This document shows positions 47,201 to 60,745 of a stretch of DNA of 64,000 bases, piece by piece; position 1 is the stretch's first letter; each line of letters begins with the position of its first letter. The position numbers and the translations under genes are program-made. The stretch comes from Anseranas semipalmata (taxonomy: Eukaryota > Chordata > Aves > Anseriformes > Anseranatidae), in the NCBI GenBank assembly GCA_013399115.1, contig VXAA01000608.1:43200-107199 (forward strand), given 5' to 3'. The notes below the pieces were generated by a model. That model did no database searches. It saw nothing but the letters and a program-made list of their open reading frames with translations, and had not been told where the DNA came from.

Positions 47201-50092
47201 ATCTTAAATATGCATTTTTGGTACACCGGTAGGTACATAAATGTGTGTTTAAATGTGATTTTTTTACAATGAACTTTTGAATTAGCCTTTTGCAGTGAGT
47301 GTAGGGTGTGGGAAGAAAGTAATCCAAATGGAGTAAATTGGCACCACTGGCTAATATCCTTTAGCAGCTGCATTTAATATAAACAAACAAACAAACACTC
47401 TGATTCCTGATTCTTTTCATATGGAAAGATGATGGCTCCTACACTGATCTCCAGAGATGATCTGCTCCTATGGTGACTTTATCAGCATTGTCACCATAAT
47501 CCATAATTTCATGATGTTTGCTTAACTGTCATATAAATTCACAGTTCCTTAAATATTTCACTGGAAGGATTATTTGCCTATTATAATCTTCAGAAACTAA
47601 ATGGGCTGACTTAGTATTCTGTATGAAACATACTGAAAACAAACAAACAGAAAATCCAACTGTTTTCAGGAACAGAGCTGCCAAATTTTGTTCATATTGA
47701 CTTTCAAGGGCCATATTTCACTTCATTTGCAATTATTTAAACACCTGCTGAGAAGAGCTGGTTGCAACATGAAATATGTTGAAGCAGATTCTAATTCACA
47801 GGGCTGGAAAAAGTAATGTGTTTTTATATCAGGCAACATGTTTTGTTTATCTTTTCCCAAAAATGCTATTTTCTTCAAACTTGAAAATTTCCTTTTCTTT
47901 TTCTCCTGTTTTGAAAAATAAATACAATGAAATGACCAGTGTCCACAGCTGAACAGGTTAAAATTGTTTTAGCTTTTTATTTATTTATGTATTTGTTCAT
48001 CACTCTGTGGCATTTTAAGTTTTATGTAAGAAAATATTTTAAAACAAGCAAGAAAATTAGCAAACATCAAATCCAAAATGCTTAAACTATTCAAAGTAAT
48101 CAAGTTTAAAGGCACAGAGTTTACTTTTTCTTTTGTCTTTGTATTTTCTAAAAAGGGAAAGATTAATTTTTCATTTTCCTGATCTTTTATTTAAAAAAAA
48201 AAATAAAAAAAATCTAAGATACCTCATTGTTTTTTCCTTTATGTTGATTTAACATTAATTCTGCTTTATTAATTGAAAAAGTTTGATTTTCAAGGCTACA
48301 GAGTTTGCTGTACAGTGTTTCTTATTTAAGAAACAAAGTATTGTGTTATCCAATTCCTTTTTTCAAAACTTCCTTTGATACATGCCTGAGATTTTAAACT
48401 CATATTGCATATGAATTGCATGTGAAGGGAGAGATGATCTTATGAAAACAAGAAGGAGGATACCTAATACTGTTCTTACAGAAGGTTGTGGGAGGTGATT
48501 GTTTTCCTTTTTTTTTGTTTTTAATTTTTTTTGTTTGTTTTTTCCTTTTTCCTTTCTTCTCATAGCAGCATTGATTATTATAACAATTCAGGAATTCCCA
48601 GTCTCATATCTTGAAGGAGCAGTGATAATTAAACAGTGATCCAAAGATATTTTTACAGTTGTTTATAACTGTCTTTTGGACTCACTGATGACTATACTCT
48701 ACCAAAGAGAATCATGATATTGATTCTACAGAAAAAAATCATCAACAACTATTATTTCTATTTATGTGGATACAGAAAACCCTAATGAAATTTCAGCTAT
48801 GTCTAAGAATGGACGCAAATTGAAAGTGATATGAACTAGCAGTTCTTTTTTACATTATTTGGCACATTTAATCAACTGAAATTTAGGTAAACGCATCACA
48901 ATTTATAGAGGCTATGAAAATGGCTTACTACCACCTCCCTGGAGTAGCATATGTTTTAAGACATTGCAAAGTATTTGCAAAAACTGGTGAGCTACTGTAG
49001 ATATCTATTCTTTACACTCCATATGTTTTCTTGTGCCTAATGAGAAGGAAGTGAAGATTCCTTGTGCCTCACACCAAGGTAATTTTTTTAACATTTTTCT
49101 GACTCAATTAATGTTTTTAAGGGAAAAGCTTTGAGTGAGCACACTGCAGGGAGATCCATACATCTTAACCCATTTACTTCCTAATTACACAAAATGGAGG
49201 TGCAAAGCTGTCATATTTACTTTGTAATCAGGCAGCAAGTGTCAGACTATGATTCAGTTCTAGTCTGAATATGTTCCGTTATTCAACTTATTTAATAAAC
49301 TGTCACTTGAAAGAAGGGATGATAAGCTTTCACACAATGAATCAGAGGAATGCTGTGCCTTCTTCCTTTATTATGCATGCTATATTTGAAGCTAATGAAG
49401 CATAACCTCTGAGCTGATATTTTTATAGATGAAAGAGACATCATGTTACATATTCTATTTATTTCATCAGATTCTCTGTAGCCAACACAAAACACAATGA
49501 TTGCCTTGTACTTCACATTAAACAGTTGATGGGCATTCTTGCTAAAGGCTTGTCTAATAGTTTTTTGCTCTCTGCATAGTTAAGGTCCTAACTATGAATG
49601 AAAGAACAAGGAAAAATGGGTGGAAGATAATGGTACATCTAATTTAAAATTATTGTGGAAATAGTACTGACTAATCTTTTTTTCATGCTTTCATTTTTTT
49701 CTCTCCATATTACATGTTGTTTAGATGCTTACTTCCCCACCCCCTCAATCTCCCTCACCTTATTATTATATTTTTATTTGTTTGTTTCTTGTTTAAGAAC
49801 TGTTTCATGAGCTAACTTTGGGGACTTTATGACTATGAACAAAAAGTCCACCCAGATCGTAACTTCAGGTAAAACTTCCTCATCTTCATAGCATACAAGA
49901 CTGTTATATTTATTGAAGGAAATCAAAAGGAATAATACATGGCATAACAAGAACAACAAAAAAATGATCACTATGCTACTGTGAATCCACGAATATAGCT
50001 TAAGTAAACTTATATACCTTAAGGCATGTATTTTATTAGAGGATTGCTGTGTTATCTTATTATCTCTTATTTTGGGATACATTTAGTTGTGA

Positions 50093-50177
50093 ACACTATT
50101 TTCTTCCTAAATCCAAAGCATGGCACGTACCAGCCACTATGAAGAAAATTAACTCCATCCCAGCCAAAACCAGGACT
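50093..50177 (-). mobile_element. LTR terminal fragment (first LTR family)
   Basis: About 85 bp homologous to the plus-strand right end of the LTR at 34613-35094 and of the fragment at 8318-8544 (blocks CTAAATCCAAA, CCACTATGAAGAAAATTAAC, CAGCCAAAACCAGGAC). Only the U3 tip survives. A CR1 follows almost immediately. Confidence 0.82.
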
Positions 50178-50790
50178 ATGTACTATATTTTCTGTCTACA
50201 TGGGGAAAGCAGTGGATATCTTATACCTAGACTTCAGGAAAGTGTTCTACACTGTTACACACACCCTTCTCCTAGACAAACTGGCAAGATACAGATTGGA
50301 TGGGTGGTCTGTGAGATGGGTAGGAAATTGGCTGACAGGCCATACTCAGAGGATGGCGATCAATGGTTTTCACTCAGGCTGCAAGCTTGTCAAAAGTGGA
50401 GTCCCTGAAGGATCAAAACTAGGCTCCATGCTATTCTTATGAATTTTGCTCTTGATATAATACTGGGTGGTGGACACTTCAGAAGAGAGAGCTGTGTCCA
50501 GACCTGGTCATAGTTCAGAAACGACACAGACAGACTGGAGGGATCCAAAGTAAGGCCTTGAAGATGATCAAAGGGCTGGAAAGCCTTCCCCATGAAGAAA
50601 GAAATTTTTTACAGTGACAACAATTAATCATTGCAACAACCTCTGATCCCCATCACTGCAGGTTTTCAAGATGTGATTGGACACAGTGCCAGGTAACCTC
50701 ACCAAGCCTCCCTTTTCCAATGAAAGGTTGGACTGGATGACCTTTTGAGATCCCTTCCAACCTGGACCATTCTATGATTCTATGATGACT
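50178..50790 (+). mobile_element. CR1 fragment with internal deletions
   Basis: The first part encodes an RT segment (GKAVDILYLDFRKVF, then DGWSVRWVGNWLTGHTQRM, then GVPEGSKLGSMLF), recognisable as RT palm and thumb flanks. After about 50450 it jumps to the region of QKRHRQTGGIQSKALKM and then, by a second jump, to the 3' end (LITVTTINHCNN-like ORF2 end). The 3' UTR has GATCCCTTCCAACCTGGACC and the tail ATTCTATGATTCTATGATG at 50770-50787. The RT catalytic box and a large part of ORF2 are missing. Deletions may pre-date or post-date insertion. Confidence 0.88.
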
Positions 50791-53700
50791 GCTGTTTTTT
50801 CACTCTTCCTAGGCATCTGTCTTTGGCCACTGATATATTTTTCTTTCCAATTTGGGAAAGAGAACTAAAATTCTTCTTGTGTCTTCACCCTCACAGAAGA
50901 CTAATGAAAAAATGATCACAGGAAGAAAAAAATTAAAAAGAGAGGAGGAAGACAGAAGAGTCAAAGGGTCAGGAGGGTAAAAATAAGATACTGGTGGGAT
51001 ACACTGAACAGAGCACTATTGTCAGTGATCACTTCTTCCTGAAGCTGTTTAAGAGTGCACAGTAGTATCTCTGTCCAGAGGAAAAATGGGAACAGAAATA
51101 GACTCCAAAGTCTCTGGGATCCCTCATCATGCTTCCTCCACCTAGTGCTTAGTCATGACTCAGAAAAAGATTCTCAAGGAAGTCTAGCAATATAGTGCAT
51201 AATGGGAATAACCTAAATAACAGGAGGTGGATCAGGAATGGACTGCTCCCTGATGTATGTGAAGTACATGTGTGCCAGGGTCTTCTGGTCACCATCCCAG
51301 AGATAACATGGATATACTGTTTTTAACGTTTCATTAAGAAGAGATTAGAATTCATGTGAAAGAGCTACAGAAGTTCCTACTTCTGTGAACAGTAGAACCT
51401 CACCATGGAGTAACAAAAATTAACCATTTGATTCACTTTACTTCCTGTTGGTCGCTGCTGGAGGTACCAACTGGAGAGATATTTGACCTTACCCAATATG
51501 GTCATTCTTGTCACCATAAGACAACTTGTACAATGGAAAATGTTAAATGAACTGAACATAAAATAATACCTGCAGTGAATGAAATATATAGTCATTTGTA
51601 GATGTGTGGTCAAACAATGTTTCATTTGTATTTTCTAATATCATGTCTCTTCTTAGGGTATATATACTGAGGAAGGAGGATAGACCCGCTTCTCCTTCTC
51701 TACAGGTGAACTACAAGTATTGACTCTCAACCTGTCTGATGTGTGATGGGATTGCAAGTTTTCCAGACATTTCAGATACAGCTCTTATTTATTTATTTAT
51801 TTATTTTTCTGAAACAAGCACAACTGAAACATGCAAAAAGTTTTTAAAGCTAGTCATCATAAAATACAAAATCAAAGACAACCTTTCACAGAAAAATTAG
51901 ATCTGGTAAGACAGACTGGAAATATCTCTGGTAACAAGTCTCCCATCCCCCAGTTGCATACTTACAATGGTGATTTTCCTTCTGATCTTGCTTCTAACAA
52001 GTCTAATAATAATGGTTTTCTTGGCTTGCAGAAAAGTGCACCCATTTTGCCCATTCTCTTTCTTTACCATCTCTATTTGCCATTGTCTGGAGTCTTACAA
52101 GATATATTGATCCTATGGTCTCTATGCATTTTCTTGATCCATGCATCCATGTATTTCCCTATCTTGTTTCCAGGAGCTTCTTGCAGATGAATTTATGTAT
52201 TTTTACACCTCTCTCAACATCCACTTGACTTAGTGGGCAGCGGCACATGTGGTGCATGCATAACAAGTGGTACACAAGAAGATCAAATTGTCTGGCACAG
52301 GATGAAAAAGAAAATTCAGTCCTTGCAATGCCATTCTTCCATTACATTATATTCTTCCATTACACCTATGGCTATGTTTGTTTCTCTGTTTAGATTGGCC
52401 ATGGCTTCCTTCCATGCTGCAGTTATAAGGGCACTTTTTTTTTTTTCTTTTGTGTGTCAAAAGCACCAGACTGAAGATCATGCAGAACACAACTTTCCCT
52501 ATTCTACTTGAGATTTCACATGTCACTGAAGATATTTAAGTACCATTCTAGCTTCCTTGACTGCAAAATATTCTCAGAAATATAATCCTTAGTTCAAAGA
52601 AATTACTGTGGATGCCATTATTAGCGTGTGTCTATGGATATTATTAACATCAATGAAAAGTATAAACAAACTTTAAGAACAGCCTACTAATAAAAAGGAC
52701 TGAGTCTGTATAAATAAATGCTGGACAGAACATTAGTGGATGCAAGAGCAACCAGCACATTTCCTCTGATATATATTTCTATGTCCTTCATATCTATATT
52801 TTCTTCAATAAGATACTAATATTCATAGTTTTCTTATACTCAGACATAAAGCAATGAAGAGTTTGATTTTTCTTTTCTTTTTGATACTCTGAATACTTTG
52901 AACTGAAGTGAGAAAAAAAAGCAACATGCGTTGACTATGTAATGATAAGCAATTGCATATTTAATATAAGAATTAAAAAATGCTGGCATTTTATGATTTT
53001 GAGATATCAGTTGTACTTATTTAATACTATAAATATTTTCCCTTTATTTTGTTCTATTTCCTCTCTCCTTTTGATAAGTACTCCTAATGTTTTTTGTTTT
53101 TTTTTGGTTCTGAGAGGTTTTGTTTTAGTTTGTTTTGTTTCTGTTTTTTATTTTGTTTTGCTGGTGGTGGTGGTTGGTTGATTGGTTTGGTTTTATTTTT
53201 AAGAAAAAAAATAAAATTCTCTTCATAATATCTATATTGGCCAAACTGTGATTCTGAAGTATCTAAGTTAAAAATTATATTCATATGCATATACATATGA
53301 ATACATGTATTTGATATTAACTTTGTGTCCAGAAAAAGAAGGAAAGCAGCATGCATACTCTTTCCCTCATATTACATATAAACTAATTTACTGGTCACTG
53401 CTGCTGAGCCTATCTGACACAGAATCATAATCATAATTCTGGTTACAGCAACACCAATTATCTACAAGTTTTACTTGACCAAATTGCTATAAACCATGTC
53501 ATTTCGAATTTTAGCACGAGCCAACCAATTCAAAAATATTTCATAATATATATTTTTTCTCATAGACAGTTTGAAGACTCTGTGCGTGGATCTGGATATA
53601 TATTATCTCCATGGTTCCACATAATTTTAACTTTCTATCAACATTGTTCTCTCACCACTGATAAACATCCAGACAAAGACACTGAAAAGAAAATAGATGT

Positions 53701-54990
53701 TTTTTTCTTTTGACTGGCAAATGAAAATGTCATTTTTCTTACAGTTAATTTTATTTTTCTTATTCTATATTAGTCACAAAAATATTATTTTGATTCTTGT
53801 AAATTAATCAAACACCAGAGAGTAATAGATGGGAGCAACAGTGAAGCCACGAAAGTCAAGACAGCAGTCTATATTTCTGCAACACATGTGACTTGCTGAT
53901 AGTTTTACTAATCTGATTTTAGCAAGCAATTTCTTGCTAAGGCCTCAAGGTTCTGAATTGTGGGCTATTGCACAAGTAAATCAATAACCTGCATAAATAA
54001 CTACAGGAAAGAAGCACACTTTTCCTGTTAGCATTTGTGGAAGTGTTATTGGCAAAAGACTGTCATCATCTCTTTCACCACTTTTCTGGAAAAAAAAAAA
54101 AGGTGTTTCTTTCTGCCCAGTCTACTAGATGAGGCTAGCTATAGAAGGTATGGCTGATTGGAAAGGAAAGTGTTGAACTGAACCTATATTATACTATATG
54201 CTATATGCTATATCATAGGTTACGGCAGAGATACGCATATTTATCATTGAATTCTGAATATGGAAAGTGAAGACAGCTACTGACACAGCAAGCAAACACA
54301 GAGATTTCACAAAAGTGGACCATGAACATCGTTTGATGGATATAAAACATTGAGTAGAGATGCCTAGTGACTCAGAATACAGAGCTTCCTGACCATATGA
54401 TCATCTGGGAAGAACAGAGCTTGTACTTACATTTGAATATTTTTAAATTATGGTCACAGAGAAGAATATACAGTAATAACACTATTATATTTTATTTGTT
54501 CTTATGCACTTATTTTTAATTAAGCTATAAATGTGACTTCTGACACTATCATTGGCAAAATTTAATCAAATTTTTTAATCAATTTTATCATTGGAATATT
54601 TTATAAATTCACTTCTTCAAGGATTTTTTTGATTTTCTGATTCAAAATCATGAAAAAGTCTGAGAGTTATAAGATCACTAAACTTAATCCTATCTTTAAT
54701 TCTGGCTGACATGAGGGAAGTATGTTTTTGAGATCACTGGAATATTTCATAACAAATTCCATGACTTTGTGTTTAAAACTCTCGTTACATGCTGAGTAGC
54801 TGCATAATCCATGGAAAGTGGAAAGCAACACACAGCAGGTGGATTCCCTACTTTCTGACGGACACATTATTTTTAATGTAAACAAGGAAATAGATTTGCA
54901 AGATTTGCTCTTCTAAAATTTCTGCTGTCTCACAAGTCCTACCACTCACGTAGCAGGTTTATAAGCAACATGAGAAATTTGTAGCTGAAT
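50791..54990. other. AT-rich sequence, no gene seen
   Basis: No family recognised. It contains (TTTA)n at 51785-51808, a G/T-rich tract at about 53088-53195, a perfect inverted repeat at 53278-53303 and small ATATGCT tandem units near 54190-54215. Confidence 0.55.
53278..53303. repeat. Perfect inverted repeat, 10-bp arms
   Basis: Arms TATTCATATG and CATATGAATA separated by CATATA. Could extrude a small hairpin; in AT-rich DNA this can arise by chance. Confidence 0.85.
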
Positions 54991-55332
54991 AGTGGGTTGG
55001 ATTTAGCCAGCAGCCAAATGTCCATCCAGCTGCTCACACCCTGTTTCCTCTGCAGTGTTGGGGGATAAAATTGGACAAAAAACCTTGTGGGTCAAGATAG
55101 AGAAAGAAAGATTATTTACCGTTTAACATCATGGGCAAAACAGACTTGATTTGGGGAAAATTATTTGGATTTATTGCCAATTAAAATAGATTTGGATAGT
55201 GACACACAAAGACAAAAAATTAAAACACTTCCGCATTGCCACCTTCCCAGGCTCAGCTTTAGTCCTTCAACCCTAATTCCTGTACCTCTGAACAGTGCAG
55301 GGTGGGTGGAGAATGGAAATTTATGGTGCTTG
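54991..55332 (-). mobile_element. LTR fragment, 3' (R-U5) part, second LTR family
   Basis: On the minus strand this has the U5-side features of a widespread avian ERV LTR: a polyadenylation signal AATAAA (minus strand, 55170-55175), then CAAGTCTGTTTTGCCCATGA, TCTATCTTGACCCACAAGG and a final GGCTAAATCCAACCCAC-like end at about 55007-54991. It matches the end of the LTR at 62258-63086 in the CTTATCTCAACCCTTGAG region. The 5' (U3) part of the same LTR lies at 55713-55930, and a CR1 at 55333-55712 separates the two. Confidence 0.8.
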
Positions 55333-55712
55333 GACATAGACATAGACATAGAATGGCCTGGGTTGAAAAGGACATTAAAGATCATCTAGTTCCACCCCCC
55401 CTGCTCTGGGCAGGGTTGCCAACCACTACAGCAGGCTGCTCAGCGCCACATCCAGCCTGGCCTTGAATGCCTCCAGGGATGCGGCAACCACAACCTCTCT
55501 GGGCAACCCGTTCCAGTGCCTCACCACCCTCTGAGTGAAAAACTTCCTCCTAATATCCGACCTAGATCTCCCCTGTCTTAGTTTGAAACCATTCCCCCTT
55601 GTCCTATCACTATCAACATGTGGAAACAGGCGTTCCCCCTCCTGTTTGTACACTCCCTTCAAGCACTGGAAGGCCACAATGAGGTCTCCCCGGAGCCTTC
55701 TTTTTTCTTCTT
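55333..55712 (-). mobile_element. CR1 3' end inserted in the second-family LTR
   Basis: On the plus strand the element starts with a tail of ACATAG units (ACATAGACATAGACATAGAA, 55336-55355), then GGCCTGGGTTGAAAAGGAC. The minus strand carries an 83-codon ORF2 end (55677-55426) with [37 protein letters not shown] and [11 protein letters not shown]. It is 5'-truncated near 55712. Its position between the U5 and U3 parts of one LTR shows it inserted after the LTR. Confidence 0.93.
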
Positions 55713-55930
55713 TTTCCCCTCCTTCTTCTCTCTATCCAGTATTTTTTCCTCTTTCTTAAATACATTTTCCTAGGGGTGCCACCAGCTTGGCTGATGGACA
55801 GCTGTGTCCTGTGGCAGGTCCAATGGAGCCGGCTGGGGCACATTCTGTACTTTTCTCAGAGCCTACCCCTGCAGCCCCATCTGCTGTCAAAATCTTGACA
55901 TTTATGCCCAACACAAGCTGCTTCTCAGAA
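55713..55930 (-). mobile_element. LTR fragment, 5' (U3) part, second LTR family
   Basis: This is homologous to the beginning of the LTR at 62258-63086 read on the opposite strand: a CTTCTTAAATAC-like block corresponding to the TATA zone, then CCTAGGGGTGCCACCAG, GGAGCCGGCTGG and CCCCTGCAGCCCC. The GGAGCAG-rich middle of the LTR, present at about 62515-62960, is absent here, so the LTR lost several hundred bases around the CR1 insertion. Confidence 0.72.
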
Positions 55931-57041
55931 TTTATAAGACATTAATTTATGTTCTTCTGAATTCATATCACTGTGGCCACTGCTTTGCATAAATCAGTTA
56001 TAGGATTTAATTAAATCTAGGAATATAAGCTGATTTCTGAATTCAGTGACTTTGGATGTTGGAATTAGAAGATCTATAGATCAGCGCCAAGTTTGTTATT
56101 TTACAAGGTGATGTAGATAAGACAAAAAGATAAGGTGTTCACGTATTACTTATTAGACCAAGGGATGCCCCACAGAATTTTGTGCAGACAACACTGATTT
56201 CTCCAAAATCAGAGATGAAATGGAAAATTTATGAGCAGTTATGAGCAATATAGACAAACCATGTTGCATATTATCAATTATAATAAAAACATTTATATTT
56301 CTCATAAACTGTGAGTGAAATAATAGTAAGTGCAAATATAAAGCCATTTTTGGAGAGTAGGTTTACATGAGAATGACTACAGTGGGATCAAACCTTTGCT
56401 CCCATAACGGACAGGATAAGGAGGGCACAGAAAAAGAAAAATAGTAATAAGATGAAGATGAGAAAGAAAAAGACCAGTGAGTTTGTCCAATCTTCTAGAT
56501 CTGCTTCTCTGCAGATAAGTGCATCTTATACAGGAACGACTCTAGGCTAGATGTAAGTCAGGGAGTGCTTCCCCACTCCCAACTATGGATGCACACCACA
56601 GTCATGTTTCTGTATTGCCATATGCTGAGGTCTAGGTCACACTTGCTCTAGTTCTCCTGTCCTGGGAACCTGTCTCTGCTGAGTGGGAACATGGAGAGTT
56701 GACCAGAACCACCTCCTGCTATGCTTTGGTGCAGTCATAGAGACCTAAATCAGAGCACAATTTTCACTTATGTTCCATAGCCTTCTGATTATGAAGACTT
56801 TCCAGTTCAAAACTGGTGTTTACATTCAGGTAGCATCAACTTTTTTGTTGTACTACCATCTAGAGCATTCACAAGACCAATGCAACCCCTTGAAAAGCTA
56901 AAGGACTAGTGTGCATAGGTATAGTGGGAAATACAACAGAAGAGGAAGAACTTGGTTTCTTCGTAGTTACAGATTTTTTCACACCTTGCCCCCTTTTTTG
57001 CACCTTGTCCCCTTACAAAATGTATAAACCCCTCTTTCTCA

Positions 57042-57119
57042 AAAAAAAAAAAAGAAAAAAGAAAAAAGAAGAAGAAAAAAAAAGACGTGTAACTTTCATT
57101 CTTTTTTTTTTTTTTTTAC
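57042..57119. repeat. A-rich purine tract followed by a poly-T tract
   Basis: An A/G tract at 57042-57084 and a run of about 17 T at 57101-57117, separated by a short mixed spacer. The two arms could pair as a weak hairpin. Confidence 0.9.
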
Positions 57120-59118
57120 ATTGTTTAAGATCTCTTGTTAACTAGAAGAACTGATGAGTAGCTTCAGTCTGACACCTTCAAGACATAGGAAACTAGTGAT
57201 TCAACTTCAATATGGATTTCCTTCTTACACTTTTCTCTCTCTTATTCCTCCCTTCCACTCTACCTGGCAGGTTTGAGCCTTCCTTCTCTGTCTACAGTGA
57301 AATATAATATAGAAAATTAAATGTTAAATGCTTAATGCACTCACAAAATATAAAGTCTATTTCTAGGATCATAGTGGAGTATCACTACCGTCTCTTATAT
57401 TTCCTATTGCATTTCTTGGGGGAATAGAAATTGAAATTTCCCTTACCAAGATAAATGACATTCCCCACTTCCTTCCTAAAATTGCTGTATAGTGTTGACA
57501 TCTCTCAGAAAGCTTTGATTTTAATGTAAATGGAAAAAGTGATTTAATGAGCAAATGATCTAATTTGGAAAACATATTAAGTCCTTGAAGATTTTATGAT
57601 ATAATAAACTGTGGAAATATACATTAAGTTAACAATCAAAGTTTTCCTCCCTGAGCAATTGAACATATCATTCCTTTGGGCAGTAGATGTGATGATATAA
57701 TTTTGATAACATTCTCTTCACTTCAGATGACCTCAACAAATACCTGTATGGGCTTTTCTATACCGGTGTTGAAAAAAATATATATTTTCTTTTCTTTGTA
57801 CTTTTTTTTTTTCCTTTCTGTCTGTTAACATTTTATCTTTGAGCAGATTGCAAGAGAATAAAATGGAAGAAGTTTCACAGCAGCCCCATGTACTTGATCA
57901 GAGCATCCCAAGAGTTTACCACGCCTGCTGTCAATTGCCTGCATTTGTCGTGTGGTGAAGAAATGAAAAATACTTCCTCCTCTCTGCTAATAGGATAATG
58001 TGATGTCCTGATATTAGATGATAAGTGTGTAGAAATCCCAGAATGGTGGGAAAAGAGGCAAAGATTTTTTACACTGATTTAAAAACTAGCGTTTTTACAT
58101 CTTGAAGGGCAATTTAGCAAAAGTTATTTTGTATATACTTCGAGCCACAGTCACTATTTACTTTCTGGTGAAGATGTTTCTTTTTGAGTAGTAGACAACA
58201 ATAAAAATAACAACAACAACAACAACAAAAAATTGGCATGAGATTGATAATCCCATAAATTAAACAAACGATGAACTTTCTCTACAAAGACACTATATAT
58301 TCCAGATTTTACTAGTCAGAGTGCAATGATAATTATATTCTTCTAGGAGGATATAAACAATCAGTTAATATTTGAAAGTAAAAGTTAGAAAATCCTGTCT
58401 TATTGCTACGTCAGTTGGTGAACTTTGTACAGTGACTTCTGAGCTGTGTTCTCTCTCCTGCTTTGCCATAGACTTTTGTGTGGTTTTCTTTCTTTAAGCA
58501 AAGGTTTTGATATCTTCCATTCTTTAAACTCCTTGTATACCAACAAGTCAATGACGACAGCCTAAGTGACTTTGTTATAACGCACGAGGGAATGACTAAT
58601 CAAGAAAAACAAGTCACAGTCAGGAAGCAGATTTCAGTATTAAGTTCACACAGAGTTATACAGACCAAAGAGGGAAAAGCTCACATTCAGGAATTGAAAT
58701 TCAATAAAACATGTTTTAGTTCCTTCTCTGAGGTATACAAACTGTTATGTTGGTAAAATCATTTCAAATGTTATTATACTATGCACTGAGATTCAAATGA
58801 CTCAGAATAATGAGTTTGGATCCTTTCAAGTTGACTTCAGAGAATTCAAGACTAATACTAAACAAATGTGGATGCATCTGATGTAACCTGGTAGCTTATT
58901 AAGATTGCTGTTTTTCACAGTCCAGTTCCAAAATCCCAGTACTACTACCCACTTCAATGGGAGAAGATTGCCTCTTAGCAGACTCAGTCAAGAGGCTAAA
59001 GAAGATATATATACTACCCGAGTCAAATTTTAGAGGGCTAATATTTCTAAGTATCTGGTTAATCAGCATTAAGCAAAGAATACACCCACTTATTTTTGCC
59101 TAGGAAAAATTCTCTATG

Positions 59119-59143
59119 AAAAATAAATAAATAAATAAATAAA
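59119..59143. repeat. (AAAT)n microsatellite
   Basis: About five AAAT units just upstream of the CR1 at 59180. Confidence 0.93.
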
Positions 59144-59179
59144 AACACAGTCACTTTCCACTTGTGGCCACCAAAATTG

Positions 59180-60745
59180 TAAGGGATTTGGTAGCACCTG
59201 CTGAATGTTTATAAGTCCATGGGACCTGATGGGATTCACCCCAGAGTACTGAAGGAGTTCACAGATCTTACAGCTGAACTTCTCTCAGCAATTTACCAAG
59301 GTAAATTTGGGAGTCTGGGGACGTCCCTGCTGACTGGAAGCTAGTCAATGTTATAGTCAGTGTTATACCTATCTACAAAGAGGGCACAAGAGAAGATCCA
59401 GGGAACTACAGACCTGTTAGTCTAAGCTCAGTCTCGTCAACTGGAAAAGTTATGGAGAAGATTTTCCTGAGTACTTTTGAAAGACATTTAAAGAACAAAG
59501 ATATTATCAGGCATAGTCACCATGGGTTCAACAGGGGAAAGTCCTGCCTCACTAATTTGATCTTCTTCTATGATAAGGTCACCTGCTTGGTAGATGAAGG
59601 GAAGGCAGTGGATGTAATCTTTCTGGATTTCAGTGAGGCCTTTCATACCATCCCTCACAGTATCCTTCTGGACAAATTGTCCATCTGTGAGATAACCAGG
59701 TTCACACCGCACTCAGTGATGAACTGGCTGAAGAGTAGAGCTCAAAGTGTTGCAGTGAATGGGGCTCCATCTGGCTGGCAGCTGGTCGGTAACAGCGTTC
59801 CCCATGGTTCAATTCAAGGACTGGTTCTGCTGAACATTTGTTATCAATGATCTGGATGCAGGAGTGGAATGCATCCACAGTAAGTTTGCTGATTATACTG
59901 AACTGGGAGGTGCTATTGGCTCTCTGGAGGGATTAGAGGCCTTGCAGAGGGATCTACATAGTTTGGAGCATTGGGCAGTCATCAATGGCATGAAATTCAA
60001 CAAGTGAAAATTCTGGCTTCTGCTCCTGGGATGGAGTAATGTCAGACACAAGTACAGACTGGTAGACAAGTGACTGGAAGGCAGCTCTGTGGAAAGGAAC
60101 CTGGGAGCATTAGTCAACAGCAGGCTCAACATGAGCCAGCAGTGTGACCTGGCATCCAAGAGAGCAAAACACATTTGGGGGTTCATTAAACACAACATAG
60201 GCAGCTGGTCAAAAGAGGTGATACTCCTATTATATTTAGCATTGGTGTGTCCTCACCTTGAATATTGTGTGCAGTTCTGGGTTCCACAATATAAAAAGGA
60301 TATTAAGATAATTGAAAGTGTCCAGAAGAGGGTAACACCGTTGGTAAAAGGGCTGGAAGGCATGTCCTGTGAGGAGGGGCTAAGGAAACTTGGTTTGTCT
60401 AGTTTGGAGAAAAAAAGGCTCAGAGGCGACCTCATTGCTTTCTACAGCTTCCTGAGGAGGGGAAATAGAGGTGCTGATCTCTTCTCCCTGTTAACCAATG
60501 ACAGACTACAAGAGAATGGCACAAAGCTGCGCGACTGGAGGTGCTGACTGGATATTTGGAAAAAATTCTTTACTGTGGGAGTGGTCAAACATTGGAATGG
60601 GCTTCCTAGAGAGCTGGTTGATGTTCCATGCCTGTGAGTATTCCAAAGGGATTTGGATAATGCCCTACTTATATGCTTTAATTTTTGGTTATCCTGGAAG
60701 TGTTCATACTGCTGGATTTGTTGATCACTGTAGGTCCCTTCCAAC
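59180..60745 (+). mobile_element. CR1 with most of the RT domain and 3' UTR, tail expanded into (TATTC)n
   Basis: This is the longest RT-bearing CR1 in the window. The plus strand shows SMGPDGIHPRVLKEF (about 59216-59262), an EDPGNYRPVSLSSVS block (about 59395-59440) and a 132-codon frame (59452-59850) with HHGFNRGKSCLTNLI, EGKAVDVIFLDFSEAFHT and INGAPS-like blocks. The catalytic box reads KFADYTEL (about 59884-59907), i.e. FADD changed to FADY. A 152-codon frame (60089-60547) holds the C-terminus ([40 protein letters not shown]). The 3' UTR has GTAGGTCCCTTCCAAC, and the usual tail is replaced by a pure pentanucleotide array from 60746. Many stops make it non-functional. The 5' end near 59180 is approximate. 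Confidence 0.94.

Larger units (their letters stand above)
36263..50092. other. Long AT-rich stretch with simple repeats, no gene seen
   Basis: No exon or transposon could be supported in this stretch of about 13.8 kb. It contains a small tandem and inverted repeat near 38844-38902, poly-T at 39161-39176, TTA/TTTTA repeats at 40753-40824, a GC-richer patch at about 41040-41335 of unknown nature, a long AAAAG purine tract at 41654-41791, poly-T near 43417-43434, poly-A at 44205-44227 and TTTA repeats near 46957-46993. Confidence 0.5.
55931..59179. other. AT-rich sequence, no gene seen
   Basis: No family recognised. It contains a purine tract followed by poly-T at 57042-57119, (AAC)n at 58208-58227 and (AAAT)n at 59119-59143. 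Confidence 0.55.
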
